The position numbers and the translations under genes are program-made. From Sepiola atlantica (taxonomy: Eukaryota; Mollusca; Cephalopoda; Sepiida; Sepiolidae), in NCBI GenBank assembly GCA_963556195.1, contig OY744529.1, positions 57,918,580 through 57,982,579 on the forward strand: a stretch of 64,000 bases of DNA, given 5' to 3'. Below, one piece after another: positions 23,418 through 34,155 of this stretch. Within the stretch, counting starts at the first letter, position 1. Each line of letters starts with the position of its first letter. The notes beneath the pieces are model-generated. The model did not search any database and was not told where the DNA came from. It saw nothing but the letters and a program-made list of their open reading frames with translations.

Positions 23418-23805
23418 TTCAAGGGCGTGTAAAATTAATTCTTAACGCAGAACAGTTTTGAACCACTTTTATGTCCGCTTACGAAGATTAAATTCAATAT
23501 ATGATTCAATTTATGTCTAGAATCTTTATCTCAATTTTGATCAAAATCCATTACATAATTTTGCTTCTAGAAAATGTCTAAAATGTAAAGTTTAAACTTA
23601 GGGGATCTTAATAAAAAAATTGAAGTTCAGTGATTCTCGCTGAATTTAACTATAGAGCAAAAGCAATGCTAATCTGATATATTCGAATTTTCAAATGAGA
23701 GGTGATGCCCATATTATGACCCTAAAATATTTAAAGTACCCCAAAGGAAATTGAAATTTAGGGAATATTTATTCATTTATTTCTAATACCTATTGTGAAA
23801 ATTTC

Positions 23806-23912
23806 ACAAAAATCGAAGGTATCTTAATTTTTACGAAATGTTACCATCTCCTTTATGGTTTATAAAGGAGATGGGAACATTTCGTAAAAATTAAGATACC
23901 TTCGATTTTTGT
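23806..23912. repeat. Long near-perfect hairpin: 51-bp stem, 5-nt loop
   Basis: 23806-23856 is the reverse complement of 23862-23912 with one mismatch; the loop is GGTTT. Transcription in either direction would give a 107-nt double-stranded foldback. It could be a palindromic mini-transposon, an inverted duplication or a small-RNA precursor. The stem is longer than the usual ~22-35 bp of an animal pre-miRNA. Confidence 0.9.
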
Positions 23913-24450
23913 TGCAGAAAAACTAAATTAAATTAATATAGGCCACATTAAAATTCCTTACGTCTAGCAGTCGTGTTCCAAATGTCATAATGATCGGTTA
24001 ATTAGTTTAGAAGTGAATCCTGTTCATAAAAATACATACACATAGCTAACTTTATATAAATAGAGATATACTAGACTACCCATGACTTGTTGGGTTACTA
24101 TTTATTTCATTTTGATTTCATTCGAAAATCCATAAACTGTGTTATATCAGTTAAGAGATTCTTCTTGCATAACTAAAAGTAATAAACCTCTTTTCTTCTA
24201 AATTATCCACAAGGTGGGTAAAGTAAGCTATTATTTTTCTATCTATTTTACATACGCACTTACGGTGTGTACGAACGTACTATGTAAATTAGCTGGAAAT
24301 AGAGAGTCACTCTTTCTCTAAATAGCCGCAGAGACGTTAAGAAATGTAACAGTGGTTGAATCAAGTGGTAGAATCAGTGAGGTAGGCGAGAAAATAGTTA
24401 AGAGTTGGTGACTTGTTCAGTTAATCTGAAATTACGATTAGTTTGATTTG

Positions 24451-24720
24451 GTTGTTTTGTTTTACGGCATATCAACCCTTTTCGGGTTATTTAATACCGA
24501 ATTCAGTAATTTTGGTAAAGGTTTTCATGCTTCAAGTTTTTTATATGTTCAAGTGTTGATTCATGGTGTTCGGTTTTGTTGTTTTGTTTTACGGCATATC
24601 AACCTTTTTCGGGTTATTCAATACCGAATTCGTTCATTTTGGTGAAGGTTTTCATGCTTCAAGTTCTTTACATGATCAAGTATTTTATCCATGGTGTTTT
24701 GTGTTGTTATTTTGTAGAGG
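24451..24720. repeat. 127-bp tandem duplication
   Basis: GTTGTTTTGTTTTACGGCAT begins at 24451 and 24578, and a third, truncated and diverged start is at 24705. Copies share GGCATATCAACC and GGTTTTCATGCTTCAAG. Reading frames through it are open for 60-90 codons but unlike any protein I know. Confidence 0.85.
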
Positions 24721-25120
24721 AAAAATGTTGTTTTTGTTTTTGGCTTTGCAGAACATGATTCAGTTTTGCAAAGGGAAAGGAAAAAACAATAACATTAAAT
24801 TTTTGTCCATTTTTAGTCAGAGAGCCGGTATCTTCAGATAGCCGGATCTGGTAGCACCATGAAATAACGATTAATTAGAACGAATAATACAACTTTTTCA
24901 AACATAACTCTATCCCAGAACTAAAGTATATTTTAGCATATATTTCATGTTATTAAAGTATATAAAAAAAGGTCTTACGGGAAAAAACGTGATTTACCCA
25001 TATTTAATATAATAATAGAAGAATAAAGAAAATTCTACGACGAGGTATTATTTCTGTGAGAGTTACCGCTTAAACGTAAATTATTAAAATATGTTGTAAA
25101 TTAAAATAGTTTTTTTTATA

Positions 25121-25850
25121 TAATGTGGTTGTTGTCCTCGTTAGAAAGCATTGTTTATATAGGAAATATTAGTTATTAAAAATAACAAGCAATTTGAACG
25201 CCATACAATGCATTTAAGTTTTATTAACTTTTTTTTTTTTTCAATTGAATTTTCGATGATATACTTCTTCATCAGAATTAAATAAAGATATATAAAAATA
25301 CCTTTCATTTTTTTTTTTTTCCTTTTAGATCTCATCTTGTTTTTTTTTGGTGTTATCAGTTCGATGTAAATGAACGAAAAAAAATGAAAGGTATTTTTAT
25401 ATATCTTTATTTATATCTGATGAAGAAGTATATCTTCGAAAATTCAATTGAAAAAAAAAAAGTTAATAAAACTTAAATGCATTGTATGGCGTTCAAATTG
25501 CTTGTTATTTTTAATAACTAATATTTCCTATATAAACAATGCTTTCTAACGAGGACAACAACCACATTATTCAAATTGCACCGCCACGTGCCGTCCGGAA
25601 AAAAAAGACTCTCATTCGTTCATTTACATCGAACTGATAACACCAAAAAAAAACAAGATGAGATCTAAAAGGAAAAAAAAAAGAAATGAAAGGTATTTTT
25701 ATATATCTTTATTTAATTCTGATGAAGAAGTATATCTTCGAAAATTCAATTGAAAAAAAAAAGTTAATAAAACTTAAATGCATTGTATGGCGTTCAAATT
25801 GCTTGTTATTTTTAATAACTAATATTTCCTAGTTTTTTTTTAATTTATAC
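25121..25850. repeat. Three-copy foldback repeat (one inverted, two direct)
   Basis: 25121-25376 is followed by an inverted partial copy (25377-25569) and, after a 43-base unique insert, a fuller inverted copy (25613-25850). 25121-25569 alone folds as a ~190-bp stem. All copies keep the ATTCTGATGAAGAAGTATAT core and T/A runs of 8-14. No transposase or RNA gene is visible. Confidence 0.9.
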
Positions 25851-26729
25851 TTTAATGACAAAATGTGCTGTAATAATAAAATTAAACTTTCAAAATCTTA
25901 TTTTTTAAATATTATTTCGTACCAGCATGCGATATATCACAAGCATAGATAGAGAGAGATAGTACGAGGCTACGCAACAAATAGAACGGGCTTGTAAGCT
26001 TATATAGTATATGTAAACCAAATTAAAAGAGAGAGAGAGGCGGAGAGTTTGGTTGGCTTATCTCGGTGTGAATGCATTTTACTTAACCTGGGGAATTCGG
26101 CACAGAATGGAAGAGAGCGTGATTTTATATCATTTTCGTAATTGATTTGAGATTTAATAATAAATTAAATTCAGTATTTTACTTACTCACAACTACAACA
26201 AATGCTAACTTGATTTTATCCATAACCTGTAAAATATTTCTCAAGTTAGTTTTTAAACTTATCGTGTTATGATTAAACAAAAACTTTTTATTCCCGCACA
26301 AAACATTTTTCTTGCGATATTTCCTAACTGCTAACAGGAATTTAAATGCAGAAATGAATGGAACTATAAAACTATAAAAATCATGTTTCTTTAAATAAAA
26401 TAACATCTCTGTGTGTTTATATGTTACGCTTTAAAATTACAACGCATTTTAAACAATTACATGCAACTAATGTAATGATAAAACACCACTTTAATAAAAT
26501 GAATTTAACTTTCCGAAAAGTCATAACAGTAGCACGCATTTATTGGTTATTATTTTTAAGTTCATCAGCTTTAAAAAATCGAGAGTATTCAGAGGATTTA
26601 AATTTCAACATTTTCGACATTTTAATAACATATATTGAATATCTAAACTGAAAATATATAATTAAAAGAAAGGGAAAGGGGACAAAGAACATAAAGAAAT
26701 GAAATTATAACGACTCCTATGCAACGCCT
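25851..26729. other. AT-rich spacer
   Basis: Short GA-rich patch at 25950-26050, otherwise AT-rich with small meaningless frames on both strands (26179-26406 and 26421-26651). Confidence 0.5.
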
Positions 26730-26748
26730 GGTTAGGGTTAGGGTTAGC
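26730..26748 (+). repeat. Short interstitial TTAGGG repeat
   Basis: GGTTAGGGTTAGGGTTAGC, about three copies of the animal telomere hexamer. Too short to call a telomere relic with confidence. Confidence 0.5.
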
Positions 26749-27540
26749 CTGGTAGATACAACATTTTAATATCATTTCTCAGTGGTCTAAAAAGTTATTG
26801 TAAAGTCATATTTTAAAACGTATATCTATTCACCAATTGATATTTGAGCTAATAAAGTCATATATTTTGGGAACAATTGTCAGATCAGAATAAGAATAGC
26901 GATAAGGTGGAACATTTTAAGAGTGAAATCGATCCATTTATAAATAATAGAAAAGGGAAATTAAGTGGCCATTGTTGGCCACATTGGATGAAATAGTTAA
27001 CCGAATTTGATGTGGATATTGATATTATATTAATGGTGTACATGTGCTGTGAAATGTTTTAAAAATGTCGAATTGAGAAAATAGACAAATATGCTCCAAC
27101 AGAAATGTTTTCTTGTTACAGTCATTAAGCTTTCATTGTGCGGGACACGTCACATTTGCGAGCGATCACGATAAACTGTATCAAAGGACATAGATAGTGA
27201 CTCCGATATTGGAAATGTGTCTAGTTGGGGCACGTAACAACACCATCAGCAGAGGTTGAAGGAGAAGCACACGCGGAAATTGTTTTTTTTTTATCGGATT
27301 CTTTTGAGGGCAGGTGTCATCCGTGGTGTTAGTGGCAATTTCTGAGTCACACCTAGAAACATATGCCCAATCGTAAAAATATTCACAGAATTTATTTGTT
27401 ATTTTATATTGAACGTGAGGAGTTATAATCTATTCTACTTATATTTGTAAGTATGTATATTTGAATGTATGCACTGAAACATACAGTTGTATGTGTTATG
27501 CGCACTCACTTAAGTTCAATAAATGATTCTATTTGTTCAG
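26749..27540. other. Unassigned AT-rich DNA
   Basis: No open frame, RNA or repeat recognised. Confidence 0.4.
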
Positions 27541-27960
27541 GCTTATTACCTCCACAAAAAGGGGTTATGTTGTCGGTCAAGTTGGTCACTATGTCTGTTT
27601 GTTGGTGTACTGCCTAGCGTCCACATCGCTTGACCAATTGTCAACAAACAAAACATCGGCCATGGTCTAACTTAGAACTGATTTAATTTTTAGGTCAAGT
27701 TCAATGTAAATGTCACGGAAAAGGTGAAAGTCACACTTTTGGCGATAACTTCGGTTTTGTTTATCGTAGAGACTCGCTACTTTACAAATGTTCTAGCCAA
27801 TGAAGTCTCACATTTTATATGGCCGAAATCTTGTAAAACTCGGCCAAGGTGGGAATTTGAACGGAATTGCTACTTTCGATTTTTCCAACTTTTATGTATG
27901 AATCTGATGCTCTTTGATGACAGTAACCTCCATGCACACTTACAGCCTGATACGATAAAT
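27541..27960. repeat. Dispersed element starting ATTACCTCCACAAAAAGG
   Basis: The opening ATTACCTCC-CAAAAAGGGGTTATG, then the TGGTCACTATGTCTGTTTGT and 'CTTGACCAATTGTCAACA' blocks, resemble a repeat type I know to be widespread in animal genomes (the ACCTCC...AGGTTATG form). No second copy is in this window, so this rests on recognition alone. Confidence 0.4.
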
Positions 27961-28395
27961 AGTTGTTTAGTTATCAATATTTCCATGGCATAACTTCAAG
28001 AATACTTTATACAATATGGAGAAGTAAGGTCCAGATAGAGTTTGACCTATTCTGACGTTGTCAGGCGGAAGTATGCAGTCTCATGACTGACTTATGTTCT
28101 TGTTGTCCATGTAACCAGTAGACAGGGATTTATCTTCTCCACGGATTCCCTCAAGCCTTCTTTCTAAAAAAAAAGATAGTCGCCGCAGATCTCGTTTCTT
28201 AAACACACAGCCTCCCTTTTCCCCGCTCCACCTGTACATCCAATAACCTATTTCAAAATTAAAACTTTTCGCGGTATTTTCAAGATGGTCAAAGCCCTAC
28301 ACTTTGTCCTGGTTCCCAAATCATTATCAGGTAGATTTAAGCAAGAAAATGACCTCCTTGCAATTATATAATTGCAGCAAGCAGTGGAGCAGCAA
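27961..28395. other. Unassigned DNA
   Basis: Mixed composition, no feature recognised. Confidence 0.4.
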
Positions 28396-28399
28396 AGAG

Positions 28400-28770
28400 G
28401 TGGTTCGATCACCTATTTAGTACGAAAATGGAGCTGTTGCCGTTTCTGATTCGTCTAGATATAAAGGGAGTCTTTGGTTTCGAAAAGAAAGATGACGCAT
28501 AACTTCGCTTTAAAGGTACCTCTACTTCATTCCTTCAGACTACAAGATGGGCATCTTCAAATCCAATGTCAACAAATACTTGTCATAATCTGTCCGCATA
28601 GGTATTCAAATTTTGCCCATTTCATTAATCCCTCTCGTGATATTCTTCATCATCCAACTGACAATCACTCTATATCATTAACCCTTATCATCGAATGGTG
28701 TTTAGCCTGGATAAGTGGTTACTTATCAGTGAAAAGGGTTGCGTAATCATTCTGTTATATATAAAGAGTT
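28400..28770. repeat. Degenerate dispersed repeat shared with 57.94-58.11 kb
   Basis: 28560-28730 and 57960-58100 share, in order, CCATTTCATT-AT, GATATTCTTCATCAT/GAATATTCTTTACCAT, AACTG-CAATCA-TCTAT, and ATTAAC-CTTATCATCGA/TGTTATCCTCGA. Identity by eye is about two thirds. A GGTTCGATCAC B-box-like motif at about 28402 hints at a tRNA-derived SINE, but no A box is convincing. Confidence 0.4.
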
Positions 28771-29640
28771 ACATATATTGTTTGTCTTCGTGTAGATTGA
28801 GAATATTGCTTTTCAAAGCGAGGAGATTATTTCAATTTGGAAGAATGTTCGAACGTAAGAATCAGTCGGTATGTTTGAAAGCTCAGTCGTCTTTCTCTCA
28901 AACCCAAAGAAGACCAATATTTCAAAACCTCGTCGGCAAAATAACGAAAAGCCTTATCTACTGATCTGTGTAGCACTTCCTATTCTGTACCTTTTTTAAT
29001 TCAACATTAAATAAATGGTCAAATAAAGTCAATTAAACGTATCGAAAACTCGAGCAGTCACTTCTGGAATATTACATCATGGATTTGGAACGTTCCTCAT
29101 TAGAATATTATATTTTAGATTGCACTGTGTATTAAAATTCTAATTTATTTAAATAAGTTAGCAATGTTTAATAATAACCTTTGAATTATCAGATAGAAGA
29201 GTCCAGTTAAAGTTACTGGTACAGTGAACAAAAGTGACTCTGTGAACCACAGTACTACTTGTACTTAAAGTTAACCACATAATAGAAGTTACTAGTTCTA
29301 TATACGTGCCGACCATTGTTAGTCATGTAGCAGTCACTTCTTTTATGTACTATTTTACTTTGCTGTAAATAGACATGTGATACTATGGACTGCCCCTTAA
29401 CAGTCATGACTCCGGAGAATGTAAGGGAAATGGTTCACAAAAAGGAAAAGCAATCGGAAGTGGGATGAGGCAGGTTATTATGGGGTAGACCAGCAGATCG
29501 GGTTAAAGACGCGGTGAGCTGACGAGCGAACGACAATGATGGCCTCGACAGACAAATTATCTCAGGTCTTAGCTGACATACTGGAAATTAACCCACCCAG
29601 AACATAACTGACTTACACACAATGTATCGAAGTTTGGGTT
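28771..29640. other. Unassigned DNA
   Basis: Mixed-composition sequence. An ATG at 29540 opens a 22-codon frame (MASTDKLSQVLADILEI) that could be the start of a gag-like protein, but it stops at once. Confidence 0.3.
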
Positions 29641-29659
29641 TTCTCTTGTGAGTCTGAAT

Positions 29660-30050
29660 TGTTTTGTTGTTTTGTATATGTGTAAACCAGTTTTTTTGTT
29701 ATCAGCGGTCGCTAAGGCGACACGGCCAGATCAGTAGATGAACACAAACAGAAAAACACGACGCACGACCGTTGGGGTAGGCGGCGTGAGAACACAGGAA
29801 TGTGTTGAACGAGCTCTTACAGCACCAGGCAATCTGTTTTTTCTCGTCTCAGCAGACGGAGTTAAGACATCGTCTGAGCTAGACGTATCTCGTTGGATCC
29901 CCCAACTCGCTAATGACATTATAAATCTACCAAGGCGCATGACACCCTTGGTTAAGATTGACTCTTAGCTATTTTTAATTTCTGTTCAGCATAGCCTAAA
30001 TAAAAGGTATTTCGGAATAAACTTCAATGTTGTCTGCTGTCGTCTATCAA
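29660..30050 (+). other. LTR-like region with two AATAAA signals
   Basis: A GC-balanced block with the open frame 29738-29968 (76 codons, no recognised domain), followed by TAAATAAAAGG and GGAATAAACTTC poly(A)-type signals at about 29999 and 30018. The composition and signals resemble an LTR, but no partner copy exists here. It is equally possibly a terminal exon. Confidence 0.25.
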
Positions 30051-30885
30051 TTAATGTACTGATTCAGATTAGCTATTATAATTATAATTATGTACGGATA
30101 CTATCGAACCGATTATAGTCAAGCTTTTATAATCGTGTAAGTAATGTGTGGCCACCGTACTCTTATGAAACCACAATTTTTATCTTCGAATGAATCTACT
30201 TCTGGCAGTTGATATGTTTTAATCTGTTTATCTTATTCGATTATTTCTCGCATATTCTTTGTGTTAGCATTCACCCTGTTTAGAGCGATTTATCTATCAA
30301 AAAATCTTTATATATATTAAGCTGTCTACTTGAATGATTCGTATCTCTGACATTATTCTGCAAGAAAAATAAGTTTTTAAAAAAGATAAGATATGCGATA
30401 TTTGTTATTTTGACATTTTTCATCGATGTGGTTTTCGTGTCATGATCACATCTTTCCAACGTGTTTCTCGCTGGAAACTAGAATGTAATACATAATTAAC
30501 ATTTCAAAATGCTATTCTTTCATTCATTACTTTATTTTCCTTTTATTATTAGATTATTTTCTTTACCTTTCTTTAAACTTGACTTTCGTTAAGCAACGAC
30601 TCGTGTGTTAACTCTCTACTATTCATCGTATCACTAATCAAATCTTTTCTAAAATGTCGAAACAAAAAGTTTAGACAATAAACTTGGCAGCAAGTCATTG
30701 TGTCATTTCAGCCATCAATTATGGGTAACTAGTGCGCATGAACCAACCAGTATTTTTATCCGTATACAAATACGCTAACGCAATGTCATGTTCGTACACA
30801 TGAACGTTATCACTCGACACCCCTTTTATAAAAAGTGAGATCACCCGATCGCCGAAGATTTATTTATTTATTCAACAGATATTTA
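30051..30885. other. AT-rich spacer
   Basis: No feature recognised. Confidence 0.45.
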
Positions 30886-31145
30886 GCTGACGATTATTTT
30901 TAGGTAAGAAGGAGAGAGTATTTATTTGGAAACGATATAAATTGTTACAATAAATAAATTAAAGTATATCGTTAAAAAATTTTATTTATTTATTTAAAAG
31001 AAAATGTTCAGCTGGCAATTATTTTTAAGAGCATATTTGTTTTAAAAGGTGTAAATTGTTAAAATTTTCAATAAATAAAGAAATTGCATATTCATTTTAT
31101 TTATCTAAAAAATATCCAATCGACAATGCAATTATTTTATAGGGG
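30886..31145. repeat. Degenerate ~120-bp tandem repeat, three copies
   Basis: The series TTATTTATTTAT-, AGCTGACGATTATTTTTAG / AGCTGGCAATTATTTTTAAG / ATCGACAATGCAATTATTTTAT and TGTTA-AAT-AATAAA recurs near 30890, 31012 and 31118. Confidence 0.5.
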
Positions 31146-31784
31146 AAGAAAAATACAATCTTTTGGATATTTATGTCATAATTATTCCAAATGTAATATC
31201 ATTAACAGTAAATTATACAGATTGATGTAGAAAGCACGGGGTAATAATACACTTGTTCTTTCGTTTGTACGTACGTTCGTACTTACGTTATCACCTTACA
31301 CACCCATTTAAAATGAGATCATTAAAATGAAATGCAGAAATGTAATCTGATGTCTGTGAGTGTCAAAAGTGAATCCTTCCAAAATCGAAGATAATGTCCT
31401 AAATAGAATTTGGGATGGATCAAAGGGTAGTATATGTCTATTCCTCAGTTAGTCCATAAGCAATAAATAAATCCATTCTCTCTAGAAAGGAGAATGAAAT
31501 GATGCATATTGTTTATATGTATTTGCCTCTTCACGAGGTCAAATTTAGACGCATGTTGTTAATGCACGGAAACCCAATGCCTTATAACGGGGGTCTCTCG
31601 ATGTGAGAACAAATGGCTGCATAGTGTCGTCGGGACTCCTTCACAAATAAGAGCGACTTAGTCGGAGGCAATAAATATAATATGAATTATATAAGTCATC
31701 AAAATTACATTAAAGTCTATTGTGATTAATTTGCCATTGAATTGCCATAGGTCCCACTAGTTCGTTGCTATTATTTTTACATTA
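31146..31784. other. Unassigned AT-rich DNA
   Basis: No feature recognised before the Merlin target site. Confidence 0.45.
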
Positions 31785-32826
31785 GGTAAATGGGTACTGT
31801 TTTAGATATTGACCCTAATTTCCGTGACTGCCCGGCAGCAGCGAGCCGACAGCTAACGGAAGCGTCCGAGACCTGCCGAGTCGGCAGACGACAACAATGT
31901 AAGACGATGAATATACGTAAAGAAAAAGAAATGCATATATTTTTATACAGAAAATGAAATAAATGAACAAACCCATAGCTGAAATAAATAAACTTTTTTT
32001 TTAATTAATATTTTTTAACCATTTTTGTAAGAATTTTTTTTTATAAACGCTAATATTTTAAACCATTTTTTTTGTAACTGAAATAAACTGTTTTTATAAA
32101 CTTTAGAACGCGAAAATAATAACTTTTTTAAACCATTTTTTTTTTTTTTGCAATTACGCATTGTTTTTTTCCATTATTTTAGCTGGAGGGGTAAGGGCTT
32201 GTTTTTCGTTTTTGGAGGGGGGCTTAGCGAAATACAGGCAGAAAAGGAGGATGTGGTCGTCGCCGAGGATGTGGAAGGAGGCGGAGGAGCAGAAGATTGT
32301 TGGTCGCCGACGCCTGGATAAAGTACGGCTATCTGCGATAATATAACTAGACAGTACGCCGCATTCCTTTACTAAGTTTTTACCGGTCGCCATATCCTGG
32401 GACCACAGGTAGATCATCTTTAAAATTGTTGATATGGCGAGTTTTGACCGCGAAAAAAAAACGTCCCCAGCCGCAACGAAATCCAAGCCCGGCATTCCTG
32501 GGTGGGGCATCTCCAGGCATATTTTTCCGTCACAGTGTTTCGCGGTACTAGCCGGCAAAATCGGCCGCCGCCGCATCGCATATCTTTTGCCAGCAGAGCT
32601 TTCTGCTGGCAAAATTTAATGCACTGCAAGAGAGAGGCAATTGTACGACACAACACTTCAAAATTCATTTTCTACAAGTGCCAAGCGTCTCTCCTTCAAA
32701 TCAATATCGTCTGCCAGCCTCGTTTTCGATTTCGGCAGGTCTCGGACGCTTCCGTTAGCTGTCGGCTTGCTGCTGCCGGGCAGTCACGGAAATTAGGGTC
32801 AATATCTAAAACAGTACCGGTAAATG
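31785..32826 (-). mobile_element. Merlin-type transposon, 1026 bp, with perfect 8-bp TSD
   Basis: The element is 31793-32818. Termini are GGTACTGTTTTAGATATTG, and the ~87-bp inverted repeats (31793-31879 and 32733-32818) differ at one or two sites. GGTAAATG occurs directly at 31785-31792 and 32819-32826. Inside, on the minus strand (32668-32340), two frames give WRCPTQEC...SLRLGTFFF and FFSRSKLAISTILKMIYLWS. This is the zinc-ribbon N-terminal half of an ISXO2/IS1595-like (Merlin) transposase. The DDE catalytic part is missing and the frames are broken, so it could move only in trans. Confidence 0.85.
32154..32668 (-). pseudogene. Merlin transposase N-terminal fragment
   Basis: Two overlapping minus frames together carry the family's N-terminal order: CRLVPRNTVTEKYAWRCPTQEC (zinc ribbon), then the R-G-FF-RSKL block and ILKMIYLWSQD. 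A frameshift falls at about 32460. After IYLWS the homology soon ends. The palindrome TTTTGCCAGCAG/CTGCTGGCAAAA lies at about 32586-32616, and poly-T runs fill the rest of the element. No aspartate catalytic motif is present. Confidence 0.65.
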
Positions 32827-33029
32827 TTATATGTCCGATCGATTGCATATGTGATTATCGAAGATTTTAAATAGAATAATTGAAGATAATAATGCCAACG
32901 ATGACCAATACGGTTAATGTATGAGAGAGAATATGCGAAGGAAGCGAGGTTTTCGTCCATCTTTATCATTGTTAATGTCACTTGAATGTTTCATTTTTAA
33001 AACATTGAATTGATACGAAACAGTGAGCA
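32827..33029. other. Unassigned spacer
   Basis: No feature recognised. Confidence 0.45.
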
Positions 33030-33185
33030 GATTACAAACGCATTAACGAACGAAAATGAAGGAGTTGGTATTTTTTCCAGCTCGCCGATATAAAACATCA
33101 GACATGAGGCACATTTTATTTTATAGATACCGGCTTGGGAAGAAATGTCTTTAACACCTACTCCTGTCCCCACTAAGAACATTTA
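33030..33185 (-). pseudogene. PLE GIY-YIG endonuclease fragment (left arm)
   Basis: On the minus strand, GIYKIKCASCLMFYIGELEK shows the start of a GIY-YIG endonuclease: the I-YKI-C CxxC lead-in and the YIG tripeptide. It breaks off after about 30 residues. 33081-33140 is the inverted partner of 33187-33245. Confidence 0.65.
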
Positions 33186-33545
33186 ATCCCAAGCCGGATC
33201 TATGAAATAAAATGTGCCTCATGTCCGATGTTTTATATCGGCGAGACGGATAGAATATAAATACCTTTATTTACAAGCATAAACAGGATCTCGAACACGA
33301 TAACTCCACTAACGCGCTTATCATACACAGGAATACTTTTAACCACAATTTCGATTTTACTAACTGCACCTTTCTTAAGACTGAATCCTCTCTCCCACAT
33401 CGCAAGTGCATCGAAAGCGCTCTCATCCTTCTCTCATCACCGTCTAACGCAAACTCTTACTCTTTAACCAAACATCTTTCAAAAATCGCACTCAAACAAT
33501 ACAATATACACCACTGCCCTGTCAACACCGACCTCGGCTAACTAT
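33186..33545 (+). pseudogene. PLE GIY-YIG endonuclease fragment (right arm)
   Basis: The plus strand reads IYEIKCASCPMFYIGET, then after a shift YKHKQDLEHDNSTNALIIH, FNHNFDFTNCTFLKTESSLPHRKCIESALIL. This is a nearly full GIY-YIG domain, the 3'-terminal endonuclease domain of Penelope-like elements (the H-K-D block, then the F-TE-----R---EA pattern). A frame break near 33255 and a terminal stop at 33539 are visible. It faces away from the partial copy on its left. Confidence 0.7.
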
Positions 33546-34155
33546 TGCTCATTTTTATCGATATTATGTGTTTTTCTCCTTTTTTCTTTTTTTATTTTAC
33601 CCAATTAACATCTTTTCACCACGCGCTGTGTATTTTCAAATAGCTACTTACACCTAAAACATTCCGTCTTTTTTTTTCGTATTTTTGTCGTTTGTTATTA
33701 TTTTTTCCTGTATTTAATTTGTTTTTCCATTTGTTCTCTCACTATATTTATTTATTCTTAAAGTTTACACAGTGTTATGAAAATATGTATTGTTCATTTA
33801 TATGTGTACGCTACAAAGTTGAATAATTGTAATAATAAATGTTCTAATTGTTTCCGTGTGCGAGAAAAGAAAATACTTTATGTGTACAAACCAGTATGCG
33901 TGCGTGAAGTGCTCGGCATAAGCAATTATTCGTACTTACTCTTTCTTAAAAGAAAACGTTATATCATTATAACCACAGTTATGACGTTTTCACACTTTTC
34001 ATTTAAAAAGGTTGTTTTTCGAAAGAAAGCAAGTAGGATAAGCTTCATGTTTATTTCATTTGTAAAATTGAATATTTTTTTATCAGTAACTTGTGAAACC
34101 ACAAAATCGATTCCTTTATTTATTATGCTTACCCTTACTTAACACAAAAACACAC
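33546..34155. other. T-rich spacer
   Basis: T-rich, with an open frame 33777-34142 that matches nothing. It ends at the TIR element. Confidence 0.45.

Noticed and set aside
26730..26748. Telomere or chromosome-fusion relic
   Set aside because: Three TTAGGG units are too few, and the surroundings are ordinary.
32161..32870. Plus-strand ORFs in the GC-richer part of the 32-kb element as a captured host gene
   Set aside because: The minus strand reads the zinc-ribbon half of a Merlin transposase, and the TIRs and TSD fit that class. The plus frames are shadows.
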